DNA from: Gnetum montanum
Taxonomy: Eukaryota; Streptophyta; Gnetopsida; Gnetales; Gnetaceae
Reading direction: 5' to 3'
NCBI GenBank assembly: GCA_015680685.1
Contig: MNCI01016277.1
Span: 8,577-72,576 of the forward strand
DNA: 64,000 nucleotides
The notes beneath the pieces are model-generated. The model made no database searches. It saw only the letters and a program-made list of their open reading frames with translations, and was not told where the DNA came from. Positions within the stretch are counted from its first letter, which is position 1; the number at the start of each line of letters is the position of its first letter. A program made the position numbers and the translations under genes. This document shows positions 11,141-23,800 of the stretch, piece by piece.

Positions 11141-12583
11141 TTCGTAGTGCAACGTCTCTCAGCTCATACATGTGACATTGTGAACAAGAGAGCATGCACA
11201 CCTTCAAGCCTCTCAAACAACATGGGGTAGGATGTTGCAATTCCATAATGAAGTTCACGTTGTCAAGGAAAAACTCCCTAGAACACATGTAGCATCATCA
11301 CCCTTGGCATCTTGCTGATCTTCCAGAGATGTCGTTTGACATCTTGATGAACTACTGGAGCTATCATTACCATAGCCAATCATCTGGGTCATAGCTCCCA
11401 TTGTCATAACCTACTACTAGAGTCCCAACACTATTGTGGCCTAGCCACAAGGTTGCCATCCTCCAGCCCTCATCATCACCTGAGTTCAAAAGACATTTGA
11501 CTGTTAGGCTTCTCACCTTGCAACTGGATTGCATGATGCTTGCCTTGGGTGAGGATTTTTGAGCACCTACATTGTCATCACTCCTAGCCTCTTTAGTGCC
11601 CATTTTTGGCCTACCACTACCAAAGCCTACACTGGCCTTCTTGCTTTCGACATTGCACACATCAGACAACACTTTCCACCTTGATAGTGTCCCAAGAAAA
11701 TAGGATCTTGCATTTACTTCACTTGACAGTTGTTTTTTCTGGTTTTCTCTCTATTATGTTTGTAGGATAAAATCCAATATGGCATCATTCAAAGATGTGT
11801 TTCACCATGAGAGCAAGACACCACATTATTCCAAAGTGGCCACTCTGATTAGCTTAGCTACTTGAGAGTGCATATCCTACACTCCCTTTAGCCAACTTAG
11901 TTTCCATTCCCTATACCCAAAATTTTCCATATCCTCTTCAGAAGCTTCCTTGATGCACATAAAGCCCTTTCACATGGCCAACTGCCAAGTCCATGATGGA
12001 TGTAACACAACTCGTCCCATGGGAAGCATCTGTAGGTAGGTTAAAGCCCCACATGGATGTAACACAATTCATCTCGAGGAGGAAACACCTATCCTAAAGC
12101 CACAACAAGGTTGTCTATAAGTGAATGTGGGTGTGCAGCAAAACAAAAAAATCAGAAAAGAGAAAAAATGCAATAGAAAAGAAAAAGAGAGAGACAAGTG
12201 CCTAAAAAATGGCACAATAGTTGCTTTACAATTATTCTAGCCATAAATCGACCATCTGTAAGCACTTCGATGAGAGGTTGAGGTCCAAAAAGAAACACAC
12301 CCATGCGTACTGATTCCCTCATAAGCATTTTGATGAGGGATCACACTATGATAGTATTTTTCATGAAGTCACATTCTACCTTCATTTCTTCCCTGAACTT
12401 GTTTTCTTAAATCCATTCTTTACCCCCTACCCTACATTGCCCTCCAAGTGCTCTCAAACATAGTGAAGTAGCATTTGAACGGGCACTGAAGAGCGGTATT
12501 GGTATCTTGCTCTTCATGATGTTTTGTATTCTTTATCAATCTCTCTCAGGAAGATCCTCTAGACGTCAACAAAGAGGGTCCAT
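11141..12583 (+). mobile_element. Element 1 3' untranslated region and polypurine tract
   Basis: No coding function is visible. Conserved with elements 2 and -1: a TTATGTTTGTAGGAT box near 11755; direct repeats of ATGTAACACAACTC near 12003 and ATGTAACACAATTC near 12057; and a block TGATGTTTTGTATTCTTT near 12518 leading to the polypurine tract in GTCAACAAAGAGGGTCCAT just before the LTR at 12584. Confidence 0.65.
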
Positions 12584-12974
12584 TGAAACACCATAAATTT
12601 TGGGACTCTCATGATTCAGCATAGTCCTAAAATTTTGGCAAAGATCTCTACAAGCATGGTGTCAGTCTAGACCGTGTAGACATGGCACCCCAGAAGTCCT
12701 AATGTCTGCCAAGTCACTTCCAAGCTTGCTTGCCACCCTCTGCACCATAGTCAACGTAGCACCTAGCTAGGAGACTAGTTTGCACAAAAGAGGCACTAAG
12801 GGTAGACCATACAGTTTAGAAAATTTTCTATCTTCCCAGCTGATGGGTTTGCTACACCCTCTAGCTTGCCTAGCTTGATACATGACCCAGTAGATAGTCT
12901 ACCTAAGGACCATGCTAAGAGTTGCTGAAAGTATTCAGGATGGACTAAATAGTTTGGCAAGTTTTCTAACAATG

Positions 12975-14255
12975 AAACCTACTATGTTATGCTATGCTGC
13001 ACATCATAGCAGGCTAGGTGGAGACTAATTAGGTACCAAAAATGCAAATTGACAATGATTCAGCCCTCCAAGGTACCTGCTCCATTTCATCCTTGAACCA
13101 TGATCAACATGACACAGAAGAATGTGGAAAATTTTAGCAAGAATCATCTTCATTTGAGTTCTATGTTGTGCTACACTACACAGCGTAGCACAATGTAGCA
13201 CATCGTAGCAAGTTTCTACAATGACAATGGTTCCACTCAGATTGATTTGACGAAGGAAACATATTTGCCCATGGTTTGACCATCAAACATGATTGTTCTG
13301 CTACCACACCTAGACATGATTAACATCCTATGAAAAAATGTTTGCAAAATAAGTTATAATTCAAGACAAACTGGATGCCATGCTATGTTACACTACATAG
13401 TGTAGCACAACGTAGTAGGGTCAAAATGCACGAAGGTCCCTTGTCAATTGGTTCTAGCAAAAGAATTGCACTTGGCCATGCCTCAACCTCCAAGATTGCT
13501 TATCCCACTCCACCCTTGGATTCCAACCAAAGCTTCTTGAAAAAGTATTAAAAATATACCAATGATTCATGTCACACTAGCTGATACGTTATGCTATGCT
13601 ACACAATGTCACACAACGTAGTGAGGACACAAAGTCCCAATGTGTCCCAAGGATGAACTCCACAGGTCCCAGGGCCTTTCAACATGGAAAGCAAAGTTGC
13701 CTATTACTGAAGTTGCTCACCTAGTCAAGCCTCAGAGGTGTATCTTTGGTGTTCAAGAAAGATTTTTCTCAAGACTGGCGGCTACGCTACACTACACTAT
13801 ATAGCGTAGCACATCGTAGAGTGTGGGTGTTTATGCTACGCCGATACGTTGGGTAGCGTAGGTAGCATAACACTAGCATGAAAGCCCCAAGATGTCTCTA
13901 GCAACTCCAAAACTTGGTTGACAATGGTCATTTCTACTCTGGCATCTTTTGAATAGAAAAGATTAGCATTTTTCTTTATTTTGCACCCCCTGATGATTCC
14001 CAAAGTTGTCCATACACTTGATCCTACTTGCAAGAGTAGGGAAGATGTAGTCCTGGAGCATAGGCTCCATTCTACATTTGACATTGGCATTTCTTGTAAA
14101 CATGGTAGTTCCCTAGATTCTGGCACTTGTAGTTTGAATGGTATGGTCACATCTCAGCAAGTTTCACATCTAGCGTAACACTGCAGCATAGCACGCTAGC
14201 GTAACACTACAGCATAGCATGCCAGCGTAACACTGTAGCGTAGCACTACATGGCA
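12975..14255. repeat. Palindromic GCTACGCT / AGCGTAGC cluster in element 1 LTR
   Basis: Copies near 12985, 13160-13210, 13380-13415, 13590-13620, 13780-13860 and 14170-14250. Typical units are GCTACACTACACAGCGTAGC, ACACTGTAGCGTAGCA and TAGCGTAACACTACAGCA. The sequence between copies is not conserved, so the units look like dispersed binding sites rather than a simple tandem array. Confidence 0.75.
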
Positions 14256-14926
14256 GCATGGCACATTCATGTTTGCACCATGTGGGACCCTAGACACTTA
14301 GCATCCAAACCACATCTCTCTCCCACCTCTGGCTCTATAAATACCCTAGAAAATAATGTTCAAAGGTTTGGCTTTTAGAGTTGTCTTTGGAGATTGGCAT
14401 TTGGCATTTTGGCTTTCTGGTGATTAGCTTTGGTAAGAATACTGGCAAGTAAAAGGTTGGAAAATAGCAAACCCCAATTATTTCACTTCCCAGATCTCTC
14501 TCAGCCCATCGAACATCAGCTCATCAGTTCTTGTTAGCAGACCATCAGCAGTAGTGAAGGAGCTATGACCATACCATTTTGTTGTGAGCTGTGCCTGTCC
14601 ACTACTGCCCATCGGTTGTACACCTCCTTCAATTAAACAAAGATTAAATTCCCTAATCTTGGGGTGGTGCATTCTTTCACTCAAGCTCACTTCATTTCAT
14701 TTCACCATAGTTTGCATCATTGTCTTTCAGTTTACATTTATTTCTTAAGTTACATACTTTGCTACCCATTTACTACTCTATGTGTTACGACTTTCTTTGC
14801 CTAAATCTCAGCATGACATATTAAAAAAAATGTTTTCAAACGGTTATTGTACACCAACTAAGTTCCTATCTAATCGACTAGAGCATTCAGGGTGCCCCAT
14901 TTCCATTTTTCTCCAGCATGACCCTC

Positions 14927-14931
14927 ACATG
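14927..14931. repeat. Target site duplication of element 2 (left)
   Basis: ACATG, repeated exactly at 49630-49634 on the other side of element 2. Removing element 2 restores a continuous LTR (CCTCACATG followed by GATCCGGGG) that matches the other Tat-type LTRs. Confidence 0.92.
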
Positions 14932-16147
14932 TGAAACACCGTGAAATTTTGAGGCCTCGATGGTTTAGCAAAGTCTCGAAGCTTAGGCAAGGATTTGCAA
15001 CAAGTCCCACATCTCAGCAAGTTTTCTCTTTTCAGCTAAGGGCTAGCTATGCTACGTAGCTCAGCGTAGCAGACTCTGGGAGAATAGAACAAAACAAGGG
15101 ATGCATAGCAACAACACTTCAACTTCGCAAGTTATCCTTGTCCAAAACTTTAATTTTTGTGTGCTACACTGCATTATGCTATGCAGCGTAATGCAGCGTA
15201 GCATAGGTAGCACAGTTAATACAACAAGGATAACGAAATTCAAGTAGTGGCAGTCATTACACTATGATATGCTTTCTAGCGTATCACAACATAATCACAG
15301 AAAAATTCATTCAATGCAAGAGACAAACTCAAATAAACTATCTTCTTAAGGGGTAGTTACGCTATACTATGCTTCAAAGTATAACACAGCGTAGCACCAC
15401 AAGCTTCAGCTACAACACATCAGGTCAACGGCATTTTGTGGGCTCAAGACATGCGTCATCTAAACTAGTTTCTTCTCCTAGCCCTAACCATATAAATACC
15501 CTGGCGGATAATGTTGGTAGGGGTTGGCAATTTTTGACAGTATTGGCAAAAAAAAAAGATTGGCGACGCAATGAGAAGAGCATAGATGGTGACAAAGAGA
15601 AGCTTTTGACTAGAGACTTCAAGTTAGTAGACATTTTACTTTGAGCCTGACTCCCTTGAGCCTAGATTGGCTAGAACAAGGTAGATTAGCCTTTGCTTGT
15701 TTTATCTCTGAATAGCTTCTTGCTCTCGGCATGCACTTTGTCTAAACCGAAGTTCACTTGCAACCATTGTATTCAACATATTTATCTATAAGTTCAATCC
15801 CAAATTTCGGGATCATACATTCTCAAAATTTAATTTGTTGCATTTTACTTACGTTGATTTTATAATCTTTTTGCATCATTTACATCATTATCACTATCTT
15901 CAAGATCCGATCTTAGAGCAGATCTCATTTTCCCGTCAATCAATATTGTACCTTCACATTGAAATCCTCATTTTGTGATCCGATCATTACAAAATTTACT
16001 AATTAAGTCCCTATTTGATTAACAAGACTATTCAAGGCACCTCGGATTCATTTTCTCTAACATGGCCCTCACACGGATCCAGGGTTGGAACTGTGTACAC
16101 GGAAATTTGCTCGATGTTTCCAGTAACCGTCATTTTCTATCATTACA
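14932..16147 (+). mobile_element. Element 2 5' LTR
   Basis: 1216 bp, TGAAACACCGTG to CATTACA. TATAAATA box at 15491-15498. U3 carries GCTACGCT/AGCGTAGC palindromes (about 15045-15395). Its partner is 48412-49629 (1218 bp). Confidence 0.92.
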
Positions 16148-16402
16148 ATTTTCTAGAGCTAGAAGGAGGGCTTGAACCTCTGATCCACATTTCACGGGTA
16201 GTCCTATAAGCTATCTATACCCATTTTCAATCAATGTAAACGTGATATCTTCGTGGTTGTTTACGAGATTGTGTGGTGTAGATTGGTCGCTTCGACGATT
16301 CCTCTGGAATCTTGCGAGGTAGAAAGCCCATTTTTTCCCTTATCTTGCCTTTTCCCTTGCGATCTTTATCCTTGTCATCATTAATCTTGAGCTACATAGA
16401 GG
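16148..16402 (+). promoter_or_regulatory. Element 2 primer-binding site and leader
   Basis: Directly after the LTR stands TTTTCTAGAGCTAGAAGGAGG. The youngest element has TTTTGGCGCTAGAAGGAGGG at the same place, so this is a decayed primer-binding site. The remaining leader has no visible coding sequence. Confidence 0.6.
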
Positions 16403-19400
16403 ATGGCTACATCAACCACCGTTGTTGACACTACTAACCTCAAGAATCCTTGGACGTTGCAAGTTATGCCTCCTGTGGTCAAGCCGCCAACCAGTCCAGT
16501 GCAACCATGCCGATCCCTTAGGCTCCAAAATAAAGAGCCTGAGGGACACGTTTAGCACAGGGAACATTACAATTTCCTCTATGCTAAACTTGCGGAAAAT
16601 TTTCCCATGTATCCACAAGAACTCGAAGAGAAACGTGAATATGAGTTCATCTATTGTAACGGGAAGGAATTCGTTCCTTCGCCTAACGCTTCCATACATT
16701 TAATAGACTAGAAACAGTGGATGTTGGACCAACTATTAATGGCTAGGACTTCAGCGGAACAATGACATGAGACGTTCTATGATGAAGCATCCCACAATGG
16801 GTAGGAAGATTTAGACCCCCACTCTGAGGGAGGTAGTCATGCTAGCTTTGTCATGGCTCCTCCCTCCACAGCATCCTATGTAAACCCTATTTGTTTATGG
16901 TCACTATGCCATTATCATTGACTACCACCGATCATGTGGCGCATAATGCCCATCAACATTTCTTATCTCCAACTATCCTCCTAGGTGGTATTCCTTTATA
17001 GACCATCCCTCCACAGTCACAATTCACCAATCCATCTCATCGTATACCTGCGCCTATGTCACCGTATGTGAACATAGTGCCTACTTTGCAATTACACACA
17101 ATTCTTGCATTCATCCCAGCTCACACGACAGGACCCACCACTATAGTGTGGTGGGCTCCAAACACATCATCCCTTGTAGCACAGCCTACGTAGATGTCCC
17201 ATCTCACTCACTATCAGCACCAAGTCCTGCAGATCCTAAACCCCACTGTAGGGTCATTGTCCATGCCCTCGGCCATGCAAACAACGTATCCCATGGCACA
17301 GTCAATGGCGATTGCCCCATCTGCATCACATACCAGGTGGTGGATGTCACAAGCGATGCTGCTTGCAAGGGTAGTCCTGATAACATCACACATAGGCCAA
17401 ATGGCCACACCTATCCTGCCACCCAGCGTGGCTCATCTTGCAATTCCAAAAATAACCTCTTCATCTCCAGGTCTAGATCAAGCCTTCTAGCTTATTCAGA
17501 TCCTTATTGAGGAACTTAAACACCTCAAGGCTACCGGTTTCGACATACTACAGGTCATGGATTTTTACCATGATGATCCTATTAGCCTAGCAGTGCCTGT
17601 TTTGTCGTTGCCTCGTGCGATGACACTCCCCCATTTTACAAAATACAATGGGGAAGATGATCCCAATGCCCATCTAGTCACCTTCAGGTTAGAGTTGTTA
17701 TTGCAACAATGGGCACACACCATCATCCGTGTCTTTTCTATGTCCCTAACAGGTAAAGCTTTAGACTGGTATCGAGCACTCCCATGCTCTTCCATCTCAA
17801 CCTTCGAAGAGCTGTTAACTCAGTTCATGACTCATTTCAAATACAACATAAAACCAGAAGTCATGCTGGATCAGCTCATGGAAGTCAAGCAAGGTCTGCT
17901 TGAGCTAGTCCAAAAGTTTATACAACGGTGGAGTGCCACCTTGAACAAAATCCGTGAACCCATCTTGGAGGCTCATCTATTAGTGATCTTCAAGGGGGTA
18001 GTCAACAACTTCATTAAGTCCAAATTGTATTACCTCGCTCCCCGCTCCCTCAGCCAAGCCTTCGCTCAGACTAAGAGCATTCAAGATGTAGCAGAGGCTA
18101 GCAAAGACCCAGCGTATATGATCTATAAAAATGCCCACTACAAGGGTAAAGACAAAGACTAAGCTACGACAACGACTATAGTAGAGGTAGCCGAAGGGGC
18201 CAAGAAGGAAAATAACAATAAGGAAGCACTTGTGGCACCTGTTGAGCCCACAACTAGCTCAAACAACATTGACCAGGAAACTCCACCCACCCTTGAGGCA
18301 TTTCCAGAGCCAAAGCCTAATTTTGAGCATAAAGACTGCTCAAAATATGTGGCTCTACCTGTAAAGCCTTCAGAACTTCTGAAGCAATTACTGGGAACTG
18401 GCCATATTCAACATAAGAAGGTGTCCAAGGAAGGTTTGAAATGCCATAGATGGCATTGTGAGCTACTTAAGAATCCCTCCTTGTCCCTACTAAATGAACC
18501 GCCAATTCCCAAAAAATTTAGGCTGGACCGTTTCTATGAATATCACCAGATATGTGGTCATGACATGGATTACTACTGGGCTTTGAAAGATGACATTCAA
18601 TGCATGATTGATCAAGGTAAACTGGTCTTAGATAGCAGTAGTCTAGTTAGTCTGGAAAATCAATCCATGCATGTGTACCAAGACCCGTTAAACACAAATA
18701 ATGTAGGGTACACTATCAATGTGGTGCGTACAGAGGGTGATGGCCAAGGATAGCCAGAACAACCCTTTGTGCTACGTGTACCTCCTCGCCTGTCTTAGAC
18801 GACAAGCTCGTCAACATTGATGGGTGTGGCTCAACAACAACCTTTCATTATCCAAGTGTTGTCTCCTACCTTCATTCTGTAGCCCACTATTGATAAATCT
18901 GCGGCTCAGCCTGCACCCACACTTAGGGCATCCTTTGTCATCAGGGTGCCAAAGCCGTCAGTTGCTCCTGCTACACAGGGGTGAATCTCTAAGTCAACAC
19001 CTCAGCCACAACCTAATAGGAAAGGAGAAGGACGTATGACAGCTGATACAGCTAAGGATCAAATTACATTGGGGTTTCCCAAGCCTATGCCCCTTGCCTC
19101 GGTGCCCTTGGCCCCACCCTCTAAAAAAGACAATGCTACGCAAGCGCAACCATCTTCTCCCAACCCAAGAAGACATAACCATTAACCAGAAACTGTTTCT
19201 CCACAAGAGATTCATCTCCTGGGACAAATGGAAGAAGAGAATGGTGATAAACAACTAGATCATGGACGTGATCTCCTCAGCACTTTTACCCAAGTTAAGT
19301 AGGATCTGAAACAAAAAAATACAACGTTGAGCCTCTATGACTTGCTGATGGTGTCACAAAAGCATTGTGAGGCCATGGTTTACATGTTAACATCCATATC

Positions 19401-20152
19401 TCTGGATGAGAGCCTGCTAGTGGATGAAGAAGTGATCCACTCCATCATGCTTCCCCTCTCCATTGAACAAACCCAGCTTTCCCTACTGACATTTCATGAC
19501 GAATCCATTAAGAACGACCTAGATAAGGGTCAAGTGATAACAATGCCTATGTTCATCACTATCCGGGTTCACCAATACTGGATCTAGAGAGTACACGTAG
19601 ATGATAGGGTAGCTTCCAATGTCATTCCATACCCCATAGTAGATAAACTAGGTTTGATCGACTAGATCAGTCCCATGACAACGTCATGTTTAAAGTCATT
19701 CAATGGGGCATGAGTGCAAGTCAAAGGAATAGTACACATCAACTTCATAGTGGGGGACCAATTTCTCATAGATGCAGTGTTTATCATCGTCGAGGAGATG
19801 CCTAGTTTCAGCTTAATCTTGGGGAGGTCCTGGTTGGCTCAACTAAGGGTAGTCTCATCAAGCCATCCATTAGGAGATCCATTTTCCCTACACAGGAGGG
19901 GAAGTGATCATCCATGGTGATAAGATGATCCCTCAGGCTGTTAATAACGTAGAAATGGAATAGGGTTCAGAAATCAAAATCCCCAAAGATCAGTCTCCTG
20001 TCCCAATATTTGAATAGGCCAAAATAAAGGCTAATGACAGCTTGATTTGGGCTGAACTACCTTTTTAGGAGGAAGATGGTGGCATAGAGGAATAGAGTAA
20101 TAAACCTTCTTGTCCATATGTGTCACCAAAACTAAAAACAATTAAGAATTAG
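16403..20152 (+). pseudogene. Element 2 gag-protease (decayed)
   Basis: Starts ATGGCTACATCAACC. The N-terminal third is frame-broken but keeps EEKREYEFIYCNGKEFVPSP, comparable to FYRGGYEFIPSPYD in element 3. The Gag core (17557-18162) contains MDFYHDDPISLAVP, LTKYNGE-like FTKYNGEDDPNAH, LDWYRALP and VQKFIQRWS. The zinc-knuckle region near 18525-18575 has lost its cysteines (YEYHQICGHDMDYY). A proline-rich linker with QPFVLRVPP-type motifs follows. The protease near 19590-19860 has VHVDDRVASNVI (active-site glycine replaced by R) and LILGRSWL. Ends at TAG 20150-20152. Gag and protease share one frame after 17557, so no programmed frameshift is needed. Confidence 0.82.
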
Positions 20153-20274
20153 CTGTGGAGCGAGTGAATAGACACATTGGTGTGATATGTCACATTAGTC
20201 CACATTGTTTACTATTACACAATTTACACTCTCTATTTTTGCATTGTCCTTATTACGCTTTTTCATACGCATTA

Positions 20275-20495
20275 TAGCCCGAAATGGCCTTAAACTAGTT
20301 GCGGCCTACTACGGCCTAAAATTGGCAAATGTAATTTACCCCTTTATGTTTACGATGGCCCGACCCAAAATGGCCTTAAACTAGTTGTGGCTCGCTAAGG
20401 CCTAAAACTGGCAATTTTGTTTATCCTTTTACGCTTACGATGGCCCGGTCTGAAATGGCCTTAAACTATTAACCACCTGTAGTGGCCTAAAAATT
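20275..20495. repeat. TTAAACTAGT repeat cluster A of element 2 (after protease)
   Basis: Three long units, each containing GAAATGGCCTTAAACTAGT or a variant, alternating with CTACGGCCTAAAATTGGCAA-type half units. Located between the protease stop and the 3' end of the antisense gene, as in element 3. Confidence 0.82.
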
Positions 20496-20615
20496 GTAAT
20501 CCTTCTAAAAATATGTTTCACTTCATGAAAACTAAAATGATCATGTCACATAGATCTAAGAACATTGTCCTTTACTCCATTTTAGTACAACAAAATGTTG
20601 GCCAATATAGCCATG

Positions 20616-20870
20616 TCACACGTTGCCTTTGTTACCACTTCCACTTGTGTCATTCAACTCCACCTCTGCCTCATGAAGATCATCCTCATAAGGACCTTCT
20701 TCACATGGTGTCTCTTCGTGGGGTCGATCCTCTCTACGAGGCTCTTCCTCATGGGATTTCTTGCCATGAGGTCAATCATATTTATGGGGCTCCTCCTCAT
20801 AGAAACCCTCTTCATGAGGACCATCATCTCCATTACGCTCCTCCTCATGAGGATCCTCTTCGTGTTGATC
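20616..20870 (-). other. Exon 7 of element 2 antisense gene: acidic HEE-P repeats
   Basis: Minus-strand frame after acceptor TCGTAG reads an acidic, histidine-containing repeat: DQHEEDPHEEE, DDGPHEEGFYEEEPH, EEEPRREDRPHEE and so on, to NKGNV and TGA (20618-20616). Units of about 6-8 residues centred on P-H-E-E. One in-frame stop is present. Element 3 has a shorter acidic tail (34 codons, ending DDPHDPDV). The repeat also produces an apparent plus-strand reading frame, which I reject. Confidence 0.65.
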
Positions 20871-23800
20871 CTACGATTCGACATGAAATGCATGTTAGCA
20901 TTGCCACCGAAACTATGCATAATAAGAATACAATAGTCCTAAAACTTACCTGTGATGGTCCTACATTAGCCACGAAAGAAATTTGTTCCAAACCAACCCA
21001 CAGGCGTTGCATGATCTCGTCCTCAGTAAGCTTGGACCAAACACCATCTCCTAGATCAGTCCCAACCTTAACCTTCCACTTTTTCATAGGAGTTCATCGG
21101 GGTGGTTCAGGGAAGAAGTAAGGGACAGTGGTTTCCCTACCAGGGAGGGTAATTTCTCTCTCTAGGGAGGCACTTACTATCACTTTCTCTTAAAATGTTT
21201 CATATGCTCCAGAAGCACCGATGACATCGAGGAATATCTGGAGGGACTGCGCTTCAACAGCGGAATCCCTGTAATGTTGGTGGTAGGTAGCACTTTCTCG
21301 CTTATACACATGCTTGTGGTCCTTTTGTGCTTGCGTCCATGCTTGGACTATTACGCTAAAATCCTTCCTGTCTTGTTCTTCTAGGCTAGGAGATCCATTT
21401 GTATCTGTTGCTCAATAAGCTCATGGCTGGCTTGGACATTTTTTCTGATGACCATCCAATAATGGGCTTAGTCAATCACAACTATCCATCAATTCTCATC
21501 ATTGGCCTCCCGAGCTTGTAGAAATTCATTTTGAGACTCCAGATCCTCAACCCTACCGGTTAGGAATGTCTTCTCCTTTTTTGCTTTCTGCAACCTCTTC
21601 CAAAGATCTTCATTAATGTCCTGACACTCCCATAAAGAGTGGGCCAAGTGTAACACACATTTACACATTTTATCGTAGAGGCTGCATGGCACTTCGATCA
21701 CCTCTAGTGAAGGTTTAGGGTCAGTGTCTAAGTCAACGGGCTCTTTGGGATCCCATCTAAGGCAAGATCCTATAACATGAAAAATAACAGTTAGGCGTAA
21801 CAAAATAATGCAATGTCACAATGCCAACAATCCCTATGTTATAATAGTCATGTACCAATCTCAGGATTGATTTTCTCTAGGTGGTTGATCATATCATTCA
21901 TGATGCCCTCCATAAAGGCAAATTTATCAGGAGTCTCACCCCAATGCTGAGTGGGTGCCACTAACAAAGGCACAACGCTATTGTCAGAAATGCCTATTAC
22001 GCAAACAAAATGAGTTGGACATATTGTAGTAGAAAAAAAGGGAAATGGAGATGTTATGATAATGCAAAATTCAATTCAAAAAAACCCTCAAAGGTAGTAG
22101 CATGAGGTGTGCCCTATGAGGAAATGTCAAACTTACGAGTGACAAACCATTTCTCTTTTCATGGCTCATCTGAAAGGACCTCGGTGTCCTCTACTTTCAT
22201 TTCTTCTTCGGGCACAAGAACTTGTGTGCCACCTACATTACTAACAAGGGCCTCCTTTTCCAAAACTAGGGTCCCTTCTTCATGCCATATAACTATTACC
22301 CCTATTTCAGGGATCAACTCCTCTACATCTTTCCCTTTATCTACCAAACAAGCCAAAACATTTACAAATGCTACGCGACGCAACGATGTCTATACGAAGC
22401 GAACTACATATATAAACTAATTATGCACCTCTACACTTACCAACTGGGGAATCTTTCCTATGAAATTTGATTTGCAGCCTCTTTTCCTCTACATCAGTCA
22501 GGCTAGGAGACTCCATGGCTAGAGGATGCTTTTTCCGCTAGACTGATGAACTCACTATTTCTTCTACCAAGCGTTTCCCCCTCTATGCACTACCAGTGTA
22601 AGAAGGGAGCACCCCACCCACATTGTTTTGGCCCTACATAGGAGGCATCACCAGATCCTTAGTCGTAAGTGAAAGCGAATTCCCGATACCTTCAAGGGGA
22701 TCTTGTGACCGGGTGGTGTGGAAAACCTATGAAATCCATGGTTTGGAAATCTAGTTATGATCTTACTACACCTAGAATCCATCCCTATGAACCACCAGAA
22801 ATTTAGAAAATTTCCAAAAGAAAACTATAAAAAAGGAGAAATGCACGTTGAAATGAGACTCAAGCTTCTTACGAAGCTTGACAATTTTAGCCTGCAGGCC
22901 TTCAGTGAGGTAACTGGCCCAATTATACCATGTTCCCTCATCCATAACCTCCCACATGATCTAAGACTGCTCTATGATAAGGATTCTTCCCTCGGAAAGT
23001 AACTTGGAGAAGGTATGGGCTCGGAAGAGAGGATAAATGGTATTAGCCACCTTCAGCTGGATTTTATCAGCAAGGATGCCTTTCAGCTCTTTTTTGACCC
23101 CTAGCCACTCCTCTATCTCCTTTTGGTGCATAGAACCCCTCTTTAACCTTTCTTCTACTGGAGGGCCATCAGAGGGAATGCCAAAAAAGTCAACAAATAG
23201 TTGAGTGTCAATATCAAAAATCACATGCACATTATGCACGCGCATGTAAAGATGCTCGGCTTCTTCGCTGAAGGAGTCAACTAGGGTTAACATTTTAGCT
23301 GAAGTGACATCAGGGGTTGCAACCAAAAATATGTCCATCAGTCTAGCTTCTTGGAGATTATCGGTTAGGGTAGCTAGAGCCGCTCCATTGTAGAGCCAAC
23401 GTTGCACCTCTTTTATGTCACCATAACGAAAGAAGAGACTAGTCGTTTCACACCTAGAGGCTATCATTGTGACCTCCCGTGATTTCCTAACTGAGAACAT
23501 AAAGCAATGGTTTAGACGATAGAGAAAAATAATACAATTTTATACATTATTTCCATTCCTTAAGATTCTACTATGGACCACCATAGTGTAATTTACTATG
23601 TTTGAACAGCAAAGGAAACAGTGGGATTTTCTCTTGCACGTCCGCAACAGTGATAGGACGATCCAAAGTCGACTCTTTATCTAGCCATCTGGAGTTTTTA
23701 CACTTGGCAAAGAATTTGACATAGTGGACAAGGTAGTGTGGGATTTCAAATTCTAGTTTTCCTAAGACACCAGCACGTACATTGCTAATAGAAGTGCATT

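Larger units (their letters stand above)
12584..14931 (+). mobile_element. Element 1 3' LTR, left part (split by element 2)
   Basis: Starts TGAAACACCATAAATTTTGG directly after the polypurine tract and carries a TATAAATA box at 14336-14343. It breaks off at 14931, where element 2 is inserted, and resumes at 49635-49703. Joined length is about 2417 bp. The U3 part (12975-14255) is filled with the GCTACGCT/AGCGTAGC palindromic motif. Confidence 0.85.

Noticed and set aside
12975-14255. CRISPR-like array (regularly repeated palindromes)
   Set aside because: Spacing and repeats are irregular, the context is a plant LTR, and no cas genes are present.
20513-21121. Long plus-strand frame with HEDPLHEDHH-type repeats
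   Set aside because: Shadow of the acidic antisense exon 7 repeats; it crosses the antisense intron and exon 6, whose minus-strand reading is conserved between elements.
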